From Gaiellasilicea sp963745775 (GTDB taxonomy: Bacteria; Actinomycetota; Thermoleophilia; Gaiellales; Gaiellaceae): DNA of 8,714 nt. The notes below the pieces were generated by a model that saw only the letters and a program-made list of their open reading frames with translations, was not told where the DNA came from and did not search any database. The DNA lies in NCBI GenBank assembly GCA_963745775.1, contig CAVUYY010000020.1, positions 1 to 8,714 of the forward strand, written 5' to 3'. Each line of letters begins with the position of its first letter. Position 1 is the stretch's first letter. Shown here in pieces: positions 1-7,238 of the stretch. The position numbers were made by a program, and so were the translations under genes.

Positions 1-51
1 TAGCCGAACGGCGAACCCTCGAGAAGCTTGAAGAACGGGGTCCGAGCGTCC

Positions 52-55
52 AGGA
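52..55 (+). promoter_or_regulatory. Shine-Dalgarno core deciding the start of the LuxR-type gene
   Basis: An AGGA core lies 7 bases before the ATG at 63. It favours that ATG over the in-frame GTG at 57, which would be only one base from the core. No TANNNT-type -10 element precedes this start, unlike the two leaderless-looking starts at 4203 and 8656. This gene may therefore be transcribed from a promoter outside the window. The reading frame stays open upstream to base 3, so a further-upstream start cannot be fully excluded. Confidence 0.4.
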
Positions 56-62
56 TGTGCCG

Positions 63-2700
63 ATGGCGACTGCGGCTGCCGAGGGCGTGTCTCTGCTCGA
101 GCGGAACGACGCCCTCGAGCGCCTGCGACGGGCGCTGACGGACTCTGCCTCGGGCAGCGGCAGGCTCGTGCTCGTGGCCGGCGAGGCGGGGGTCGGCAAG
201 ACGTCCCTCGTCCGGGCCTTCTGCGCGGAGCTCGCCCGGGACGTCCGAGTGCTCCGGGGTGGGTGTGACGCGCTCTTCACGCCACGGCCGCTCGGCCCCT
301 TCCTCGAGCTCGCCGCGGACGCGAACGGGGAGTTCCGCGCAGCATCCGCTTCAGGCGCAGCGCCGCACGCACTCGTCGACGCGCTGGTCGAGGCAGGACG
401 AACGCGAGCCAACCGTCGTCGTCCTCGAGGACATCCACTGGGCAGACGAGGCGAGCCTCGATGCGCTCCGCCTGCTCGCCCGGAGAGTCGAACGCTCGAC
501 GCTGCTCGTGCTCGCGACCTTCCGCGACGACCTCGACCGGATGCACCCGCTCCGGATCGTGCTCGGCGAGCTCGCGACGCGGCCGACGGTGTGCCGGATC
601 ACGCTCGAGCCGCTCTCTGAGCCGTCGGTTGCCGAGCTCGCGGCGGCGGCGGACATCGACGCCGGCGAGCTCCACCGCAGCACCGGCGGCAACCCCTTTT
701 TCGTCACCGAGGTGCTGGCCTCCGGGAATGGTGCGATCCCCGAGACGGTCAGGGATGCCGTCCTCGCCCGCGTCGCCTCGCTGAGCGAACCCGCGCGGGC
801 GCTGCTCGACGCCGTCGCGGTCGTGCCGAAGCGGGTCGAGCTCTGGCTGCTGGAGGAGCTGGCGCCGACCTGCATCGACGCGCTCGAGGAATGCCTCGTC
901 ACGGGAACGCTTCGCGCGAGCAACGGCGGGGTCGAGTTCAGACACGAGCTGGCGCGACGCGCCGTCGAGGAGTCGATCGAGCCGCGCCGAGCCGCCGGCC
1001 TGCACCGCCTCGCGGTCGTGGCGCTCGAGCATCCGCCTGTCGGCGCGCCCGACGCCGCTCGGCTCGCTCACCATGCCGAAGCCGCCGCCCAAGCCGAGCC
1101 CGTGTTGCGCTACGCGATCGCCGCGGCCGAGCGCTCCGAGGCGCTCGGTGCGCATCGCGAGGCGGCCGAGCAGTACGCGAGGGCCCTTCGCTTCGCGGAC
1201 GGCCTCTCCGATGAGGAACGCGCCTCGCTGCTCGAGCGCCAGTCCGATTCGCTCTACAACACCGACGAGCAGGCGCAGGCGATCATCGCGCTCGAAGGTG
1301 CGATCGAGCTCCACCGGCGTGCGGGCAACGTGCGGGCGGAGGCGGTCGATCTGGCCCGGATTGTGCCGATGCTGACGTGCCGCGGCCTGCTTCGGGAGGC
1401 GGAAGAGGCGGCAGCGACCGCGCTCCGCCTGGTCGAGCCGCTTCCGCCGGGGACGGAGCATGCGGCTGTCTACCAGGCGGCGGCTCGAGCGCGGTTCCTC
1501 GAGGACGACTTCGCGGGCGCGATCTCCTGGCTCAGACGCGCGTTGAACCTAATCGATGAGCGCAGCCAGCCGGACCTGTTCGTCGACATCTCGATCTTGG
1601 TCGGCACCGCAGAGATGCTTCGCGACGGACCGCAGGCCAGCGCGGCCCTCGAGGCGGCAGTCGATCACGCACGCCGGCTCGGGATTCACGCTCAGGTCGT
1701 CCGCGGGCTCCACAACCTGGCGATCGGCGCCGCCCAGAACCGGTCGTATGACTTGGTGGAGCGCTGGCTTGCAGAGGGCCTCGAGGTCTGCGACAAGCTG
1801 GAGCTCGACCTCTGGCGTCTCGCCCTCCTCCAGTTTCGAGCGGTCGTCGAGCTCGAGCTCGGCCGCTGGGACGACGCGGCGGCGACCGCGAAGTTGCTCG
1901 TCGACGAGCCACGAGACTCGCCCGAGCCGCGGCTGATTGGACTGCTCGTACTCGCGCTCGTGCGGGCTCGACGTGGCGACCCGGGCGCACGGTCGCTGCT
2001 GGACGAGGCGCTCGCGATGGTCTTTCCCGCTCTTGCGTTGGATCGAGACGGCGAGGTCGCCTGCGCTCTCGCCGAGATCGCGTGGCTCGAGCAGATCCCC
2101 GTCGACATTCGAGAGGCAACCCAACCCGTGTTCGACCTGGCACTCGACCGTCGCTCGGCGGCGTGGATCGCGCGTATCGCGTATTGGCGGGGCAAGCACG
2201 GCATCGTCGACGAGCTTCCACCCGATCTCGTAGGCCCGCATGCGTTGCAGCTCGCCGGCGATTGGAAGAAGGCAGCCGCGGCCTGGGCGGCATTCGGCTG
2301 CCCGTACGAGGAGGCGCTCGCACTGAGCGAGACGGATGACGAAGGCGGCCTTCGAGAGGCTCTCAGCCGGGCGCGGCAGCTCGGCGCCGGCGCTCTCGCC
2401 GCTCATGTCTCGCGCCGCCTTCGCGAACTCGGGATCCGCGGCGTCGCCAGCGGCCCGCGAGCCTCCACGCAGGCGAATGTGGCGGCGCTGACCGCCCGCG
2501 AGCTCGAGGTGCTTCGGTTGCTCGGCGAAGGCCTTCGAAACGCAGCGATCGCCGAGCGGCTCTTCCTCTCTCCGCGCACGGTCGACCACCACGTATCCGC
2601 GATCCTGCGGAAGCTCCAGGCCGGCAGTCGCGGCGAGGCTGTCGTCCAGGCTGCCCGGCTCGGGCTCGTCGAGAATGGGCAGCACGTAGCCGAAAACTAG
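63..2700 (+). CDS. LuxR-family transcriptional regulator with N-terminal AAA ATPase domain, interrupted by an apparent +1 frameshift
   Basis: This is a large LuxR-type (LAL-like) regulator, in which ATP/ligand-dependent switching of a STAND-type ATPase is thought to control a C-terminal DNA-binding domain. It acts in the cytoplasm. After repair it is about 878 residues. A Walker A motif (GEAGVGKT) sits at about 40-47, and an ALFTPRPLGPF segment typical of the family at 70-80. A Walker B-like VVVLEDIHWAD is at about 118-128 and GGNPFFVTEVL at about 207-218. A long helical TPR-like region follows, and a LuxR/GerE helix-turn-helix lies at about 809-870 (LTARELEVLRLL, then SPRTVDHHVSAILRKL). Walker A is encoded in one frame and Walker B in the next, so one extra base is needed at about 390-402. 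The best fit drops G393, giving LVE followed by QDEREPTVVVLED. The rest is uninterrupted to the TAG at 2698. The gene is first of a likely operon with the DUF4242 and ScyD/ScyE genes. Its inducer and targets cannot be read from the sequence. Family assignment is very secure; whether the gene is intact in the organism is uncertain. Confidence 0.9.
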
Positions 2701-2757
2701 GCAGTTCCACCGATGTAGCGGCAGGCCGTCGCTCGTAGCGTCGAGGCGTACCCGAAC

Positions 2758-2765
2758 GAGAGGAG
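2758..2765 (+). promoter_or_regulatory. Strong Shine-Dalgarno for the DUF4242 gene
   Basis: GAGAGGAG ends 5 bases before the GTG at 2771, which fixes this GTG as the start. The 70-base spacer after the LuxR-type stop (2701-2770) contains no convincing terminator: only a 4-bp CGCT/AGCG hairpin is visible. Read-through from the regulator gene is therefore likely. Confidence 0.7.
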
Positions 2766-2770
2766 ACGCC

Positions 2771-3064
2771 GTGGAGACCTACGTGATCCTGCGCCGGAGC
2801 GGCTGGCGCACTCCGGACGAGCTGCAGGCGGCAGCCGCCCGCTCCACCGAGGAAGCCGACAGCACGCCCGACGACATCCGCTGGATCCGCAGCTACGTGC
2901 TCGCGGAGCCGGGCGGCCAGCTTGGCACCGTCTGCATCTACCAGGCCTCGAGCCCCGAGGCGATCCGTACTCATGCCTACCGAGCGGGCCTGCCGGTCGA
3001 CGAGATTGTCGCCGTTGCCGACACCGTCGTCGTGCGGCCCGACCCGGCTCTGACCACTACCTAG
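2771..3064 (+). CDS. DUF4242 domain-containing small protein
   Basis: This is a 97-residue protein with no signal peptide and no membrane segment, so it is probably cytoplasmic. It matches the DUF4242 pattern: an N-terminal beta strand (ETYVILRRS), then a central WIRSYVLAEPGGQLGTVCIYQA strand pair, and SPEAIRTHAYRAGLPVDEI, the conserved helix and 'GLPvd.i' turn, at about 61-79. It has one cysteine, Cys55. The family has a small ferredoxin-like fold; from memory, a Streptomyces member was reported to bind nickel, but I cannot tell whether this one does. The start is GTG with a strong Shine-Dalgarno. The gene lies 70 bases after the regulator and 17 bases before the secreted propeller gene, which indicates co-transcription. 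It may act as a small metal- or ligand-binding partner of this unit, but that is inference. Family call is good; function is unknown. Confidence 0.82.
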   Translation: METYVILRRSGWRTPDELQAAAARSTEEADSTPDDIRWIRSYVLAEPGGQLGTVCIYQASSPEAIRTHAYRAGLPVDEIVAVADTVVVRPDPALTTT

Positions 3065-3068
3065 GGAG

Positions 3069-3075
3069 AAGGGAG
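3069..3075 (+). promoter_or_regulatory. Shine-Dalgarno for the ScyD/ScyE-type gene
   Basis: AAGGGAG lies within the 17-base spacer after the DUF4242 stop and ends 6 bases before the ATG at 3082. It supports that ATG and translation as an internal operon gene. Confidence 0.65.
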
Positions 3076-3081
3076 CACAGA

Positions 3082-4101
3082 ATGCGCAAGCGACTTTCGA
3101 TCGTACTTGCCGTAACGCTGCCGTTGGTGATCGCGATGATCGCGACGTTGGCAGCGAGCGCCGCGCCTCCGGCGGCGACGCCGACCATCACGCCCGGCTG
3201 GGTCACCAGCCTGGAAGGAGGTTCCGGGAGCACCGTCGGGCCCGACGGTGCGCTGTACGTTCCAGAGCCCGCGAGCGGCGAGATCTCGCGTGTCGATCCG
3301 AAGACCGGGGCGGTCACGGCGTTTGCGAGCTGCCTGCCCCCGCAGGTCATCCCCCTTGGCGGGGCGATGGACGTCGCGTTCATCGGCAACACTGCGTACG
3401 CGCTGGTCACGCTCGTCAGCGACCCGTTCCCACCGATCGGGGTTCACGACGACGTCAACGGCATCTATCGCGTGGACGGCCCGGAGAGCTGCACGGTCGT
3501 CGCCGACATCGGCGCGTTCGCCATCGCCAATGAGCCGGAGGCGGACATCTTCCTCGTGACCGGAGTCCAGTACGCGATGGCGCCGTACCGTGGCGGGTTC
3601 CTCGTCACCGACGGGCACCACAACCGCGTGTACCACGTGACGCTCGACGGTGACGTAAGCGAATTCATCACGTTCGACAACACCGTCCCGACCGGGCTCG
3701 AGGCGCACGGCAACACGATCTACATGGCGGAAGCCGGCCCCGTTCCTCACGAGCCCGCGGACGGCAAGGTCGTGGCCTTCAGCCCGGGCTCGTCCACCGC
3801 CGCAGTGGTCGCGTCTGGCGCTCCGCTCCTCGTGGACGTGAAGCGCGGCCGCGGTGGCTCGCTCTTCGCCCTCTCGCAGGGTGACTTCCCATGCGCCGAT
3901 CCCGCCTGCGCGGGCCAGCCCGCGCTGCCGAACACCGGAGCGCTGGTGAAGGTCAACGACGACGGGACATTCACGGTGCTCGCGGACGAGCTGAACCAGC
4001 CAACCTCGCTCGAGATCATCGGTACGACCGCGTACGTGGTCACGCTCGGCGGCGAGATCTGGAAGATCGACAACATCTCGGGCCCGCCCTACGGGCACTG
4101 A
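3082..4101 (+). CDS. ScyD/ScyE family secreted beta-propeller protein
   Basis: This 339-residue protein has a classical Sec signal peptide: MRKR, a hydrophobic stretch at about 5-25, and a likely cleavage after Ala-Ser-Ala at 27. The mature part is a chain of propeller-like blades. Each has a 'GPDGALYV' or 'GNTIYMAEAG' strand followed by a turn such as GEISRVDPKTG, NRVYHVTLDGD, GALVKVNDDG or GEIWKID. This is the pattern of NHL/SMP-30-like proteins annotated as ScyD/ScyE. The TDGHHNRVYHVT blade at about 176-187 and GAPLLVDVKRGRGGSLFALSQGD at about 246-268 are characteristic. Four cysteines (84, 137, 271, 276) could form disulfides outside the membrane. ScyD/ScyE are named after cyanobacterial scytonemin-cluster genes, but many homologues occur in bacteria without scytonemin, and none of the other scytonemin genes is visible here. 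The true role is unknown: perhaps an extracytoplasmic binding or enzymatic propeller. It is last in the operon and is followed by a strong hairpin. The frame is fully intact. Confidence 0.85.
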   Translation: MRKRLSIVLAVTLPLVIAMIATLAASAAPPAATPTITPGWVTSLEGGSGSTVGPDGALYVPEPASGEISRVDPKTGAVTAFASCLPPQVIPLGGAMDVAFIGNTAYALVTLVSDPFPPIGVHDDVNGIYRVDGPESCTVVADIGAFAIANEPEADIFLVTGVQYAMAPYRGGFLVTDGHHNRVYHVTLDGDVSEFITFDNTVPTGLEAHGNTIYMAEAGPVPHEPADGKVVAFSPGSSTAAVVASGAPLLVDVKRGRGGSLFALSQGDFPCADPACAGQPALPNTGALVKVNDDGTFTVLADELNQPTSLEIIGTTAYVVTLGGEIWKIDNISGPPYGH

Positions 4102-4134
4102 GCGACGCGGGATACGGAGCTGCTCCGGTCGGAT

Positions 4135-4174
4135 CGGGCGGCGGTCGGCACAATCAGGTGCTCGCCGCCGCCCG
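4135..4174 (+). terminator. Long GC-rich hairpin, probable U-tract-less terminator
   Basis: A perfect 10-base inverted repeat (CGGGCGGCGG at 4135-4144 with CCGCCGCCCG at 4165-4174) encloses a 20-base centre. That centre itself pairs: GCAC at 4148-4151 with GTGC at 4158-4161, leaving an AATCAG loop. The three bases between the two stems can form two G-U wobbles around a single C-C mismatch, so the structure is nearly a continuous 17-bp stem. It begins 33 bases after the ScyD/ScyE stop. No T-run follows, which is common for actinobacterial hairpin terminators. It ends 15 bases before the TAGGCT element of the next gene, so it may instead, or also, act as an operator or shape that promoter. Confidence 0.5.
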
Positions 4175-4189
4175 CCGGCGTAACTCGCT

Positions 4190-4195
4190 TAGGCT
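4190..4195 (+). promoter_or_regulatory. Putative -10 element of a leaderless promoter for the cyclase gene
   Basis: TAGGCT fits the actinobacterial TANNNT -10 pattern and is separated by exactly 7 bases from the ATG at 4203. Transcription would start at, or within a base of, the start codon. No Shine-Dalgarno is present before this ATG. The same hexamer with the same 7-base spacing precedes the ribonuclease start on the other strand. No recognisable -35 is seen at the usual distance; that position falls within the 3' arm of the hairpin. Confidence 0.45.
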
Positions 4196-4202
4196 CTGCG
4201 CC

Positions 4203-7200
4203 ATGGCCGACTGCCCGAGCTGCGGAGCCGAAAACCGGGAGGGCGCCCGCTTCTGCGACTCGTGCGGCGGCGCCCTCGCCGAGGCCGAGCGTCCTCGGGA
4301 GCAGCGGAAGACCGTAACCGTGCTGTTCTGTGACGTGATCGGCTCGACCGCTCGCGCCGAGCAACTCGATCCGGAAGCGACGCGCGCCACGATGGCGCGG
4401 TACTTCGAGACGGCCCGCGCGGCGATCGAGCGTCACGGCGGCACGGTGGAGAAGTTCATCGGCGACGCCGTGATGGCCGTGTTCGGCGTGCCGCAGGTGC
4501 ACGAGGACGACGCACTCCGGGCCGTGCGCGCGGCGCTGGAGCTCCGCGACTCGGTCGAGCTCGAGGTCCGGATCGGCGTCAACACGGGCCAGGTCGTCAC
4601 CGGCCAGGCAGCCAATGGACAGGGCGACACGCTCGTCACGGGCGACCCCGTCAACGTCGCGGCTCGCCTGGAGCAGGCCGCTGGGATCGGGGAGGTGCTG
4701 CTCGGGACGGATACCTACCGGCTGATCCGGGACGCGGTCGACGTGGAGCTACTTCCGCCGCTCGAGGCGAAGGGGAAGTCCGAGCCGCTCACGGCCTACC
4801 GCCTCGTTGCGATCACCGGAGAAGAGGCGTACATCCGGCGTTTCGACGCACCGCTTATCGGCCGTGAGCGAGAGTCGCGGTTGCTCGCCGGCGCCTGGGA
4901 GCGCGTGCTCTCGGAGCGGGCCTGCGCCCTGTTCACGATCCTCGGGCCCGCGGGCGTCGGCAAGTCGCGCGCTGGCGCAGGAGTTCCTCGCAGAGATCGA
5001 CGCAACGGTCGTCAGCGCTCGCTGCCTGTCGTACGGCGAAGGGATTACGTACTGGCCTGCGGTCGAGATCGTCAAGCAGCTGCTCGGCACCGAGCCGGCG
5101 GACGATCCCGCCATCGACGCCCTGCTCGGCCACGGACAGGCGGCGACCGACGAGATCGCCTTCGGCGTGCGCAAGCTGCTCGAGGCGCAGGCCGCCGCAC
5201 GTCCGCTGATCGTGCTCCTGGACGATCTCCATTGGGGCGAGCCGGCGTTCCTCGACCTCGTCGAGCAGGTCGCGGACCTGAGCCGTGACGCGCCGATCCT
5301 GCTCGTCTGCCTCGCCCGCCCCGAGCTGCTCGACCGACGGCCGGGCTGGAGCGGCGGGAAGCTCAACGCCACGAGCGTGCTGCTCGAGCCGCTCGCGGAC
5401 GACGAGACGGACGAGTTGATCGACGGACTGCTCGACGGTCATCCCCTCGACATCGGCCTTCGCCGGCGAATCGCCGTGGCGGCTGAGGGCAATCCGCTCT
5501 TCGTCGAGGAGATGCTGGCGATGGTGCACGAACGCGGGCCCGACGAGGTCAGCGTGCCGCCGACCATCCAGGCGCTGCTGGCCGCGCGGCTCGATCAGCT
5601 GCCTCGACCCGAGCGGGCGACGCTCGAGCGCGGCGCGGTCGAGGGTCAGGTGTTCCACCGCGGCGCCGTCGAGGCGCTGGCAGCCCGAGGACGCCGCACG
5701 TCGGAGCGCATCTGCTGGGACTCGTACGCAAGGAGCTCGTTCGTCCCAGCCCGGCGACGCTGGCCGGCGACGACGCCTTCCGCTTCCGGCATCTGCTGAT
5801 CCGCGACGCCGCCTACGAAGGCTCTGCCGAAGGCGACCCGCGCCGACCTGCACGAGCGCTTCGCCGGCTGGATCGGCGAGCACGGTGACGAGTCTCGTCG
5901 AGCTCGACGAGATCCTCGGCTACCACCTGGAGCAGGCGGCGCGCTACAGACTCGAGCTCGGAAGGCCGGCGCCGGAGCTCGCCGCGCGAGCGGCCGCGCT
6001 GCTCGCCGCCGCCGGTGTCCGGGCGCTCGACCGAGTCGACATGCACGCGGCAGCAAACCTTCTTACGCGCGCGAGCGAGCTCCTCCAGCCCGACGACGCT
6101 GCGCTCGTCCCCGTGCTGGCTGCGCTCGCGGAGGCCCACTACGGCCTGGGCGAGCTCGAGCGCTGCGACGCGCTCATCGCAGATGCGATCGAGCGTGGAG
6201 CAACCCTCGGTCTCGAAGCCCAAGTGGTCGCTCGCGCCAGGATTCTCGGAGTGCTCAGGCGTGGCCACTCCGGAGGCGAGGTGCGCTCGCTCGCTCCGGA
6301 GCTCGACCGGATCATCGCCGACCTTCGCGACGCGCGCGACGACGAGAATCTCGCCAGGGCGCACACGGCGCGCGGTTGGCTCTCCTTTTGGGTCGGCCAT
6401 GTGGATGAGGCAACCGAGGAGGCGCGACGCGCTGTCGAGCACGCGCTGAAAGCGTCGTCGCCGTCCCTCGAGGCGGAGGCGGTGGCGCTGATCGTGACGG
6501 CGATGCGGTTCGGCCGGACGCCCTGGCCGGAGCTCGAGCGCTTCGTCGACGAGCGGCTCGCAAGGGTGGGGGATCAGCTGGGCGGGCGCCTCGGCGCGGG
6601 GCTGCTCGACCGGCGTGGCGTGGCGCTCGCCGCGCGTGGCGACTTCGACGCCGCCCGTGAGTTCTATGCCGGCCTCCGCCAAACGCACCTCGAGCGCGGC
6701 ATGGCGCTGATCACGACAACGATCGGCGAGGAGAGCGGCGCGGTCGAGCTTCGCGCGCGCGAGTGGGAGGCCGCGGAGCGCATCTTCCGGGAAGCATGGG
6801 ATTCGCTTGGCGCGGCCGGAGAGCAAGGCTTCCGCTCGACGCAAGGCGCGAACCTCGCACTCGCCCTCGTCCGGCAGCAGCGGCTCGACGAGGCCGCGGC
6901 GATTGTCGACGAATGCGAGCAAATGACGTCTGCCGACGATTTCGTGACACATGCCGGCGTGGCGATCGTTCGTGCCCGCATCGCCACCGCGCGAGCTCAC
7001 CACGACGACGCGGTCGCCTACGCGAGAGCGGCGCTCGAGCCTCCTTGCTCCGACCGACTACCTCGAGATGACGGCGGATGCCCATGTCGCGCTCGGCGAG
7101 GTGCTCCTCGCCGCGGGCAATCGATCCGACGCGGCGGTCGCGCTCGAGACGGCCGAGGAAATGGCGCTGGAGAAGGGCTCGCTCGTCCTCGCCGGCGAAG

Positions 7201-7238
7201 CGCGGGCGCTGCTCGACGGGATTCCTACGAAGGCTTGA
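4203..7238 (+). CDS. Zinc-ribbon / class III nucleotide cyclase / AAA ATPase / TPR signalling protein, interrupted by about six apparent frameshifts
   Basis: After frame repair this is about 1009 residues. Residues 4-21 form a zinc ribbon (Cys4, 7, 18, 21). Residues about 37-205 are a class III adenylate/guanylate cyclase domain. Metal Asp44 (FCDVIGST) and Asp88 (FIGDAVMAVFG), Lys84, Asp148, Asn151 and Arg155 (GDPVNVAARL) are all present, so catalysis looks possible, probably ATP to cyclic AMP. A STAND-like AAA ATPase follows: Walker A GPAGVGKS at about 248-255, Walker B LIVLLDDLHW at about 335-344, and EGNPLFVEEM at about 428-437. Residues from about 560 to the end are TPR-like helical repeats. 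The frame must shift near 4971, 5683, 5708, 5823, 5893 and 7040, each best explained by one extra base. The pair at 5683/5708 could instead be one lost base. Flanking text rejoins to family-typical strings such as GVGKSR|LAQEFLAEI, YEG|LPKATRADLHERF and HGDE|LVELDEILGYHLEQA, and no stop occurs in the repaired frames. The 5894-7039 segment lies in a frame that remains open into the next gene. It could be a recent pseudogene, but consensus errors fit better. Confidence 0.88.

Noticed and set aside
259..393. Separate start of the LuxR-type protein at 259
   Set aside because: Residues encoded in that frame from 259 to about 393 are Ser/Arg-rich with no family match. The neighbouring frame carries the expected ATPase N-terminus over the same bases.
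277..2685. Long open frames on the minus strand opposite the LuxR-type gene
   Set aside because: They translate to Arg/Ala-rich text without domain motifs and mirror the codon bias of the plus-strand gene, whose domains are unmistakable.
2712..2745. Terminator between the LuxR-type gene and the DUF4242 gene
   Set aside because: Only a 4-bp stem (CGCT/AGCG) around a 3-base loop is visible, too weak to call.
3061..4098. A 345-codon minus-strand frame opposite the ScyD/ScyE gene
   Set aside because: Composition is biased (many Arg, Val, Asp, His), no motif is seen, and the plus strand has a signal peptide, Shine-Dalgarno and blade repeats.
3082..4101. Scytonemin biosynthesis cluster
   Set aside because: Only the ScyD/ScyE-like propeller is present. 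No other scytonemin enzyme gene is in the window, and the family is widespread outside that pathway.
4114..4126. Small palindrome CGGAGCTGCTCCG after the propeller gene as a second terminator
   Set aside because: As a hairpin it has only 5 bp with a 3-base loop and no T-run. The nearby 40-base hairpin is a much better candidate.
3891..4202. Extension of the cyclase gene upstream to 3891, overlapping the propeller gene
   Set aside because: The upstream part is Arg-rich out-of-frame text from the propeller gene. The ATG at 4203 starts directly with the zinc ribbon and is preceded by TAGGCT at 7 bases.
5813..7003. A 396-codon minus-strand frame opposite the TPR region
   Set aside because: It is an antisense shadow. 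The plus-strand repaired frame gives family-typical TPR sequence through this whole region.
4962..7043. Programmed +1 frameshifting of the prfB type at the shift sites
   Set aside because: None of the sites has an in-frame stop at the shift, a CTT-TGA-like slippery codon, or a well-placed internal Shine-Dalgarno. Six such events in one gene would be unprecedented to my knowledge. I keep it only as an alternative to be excluded.
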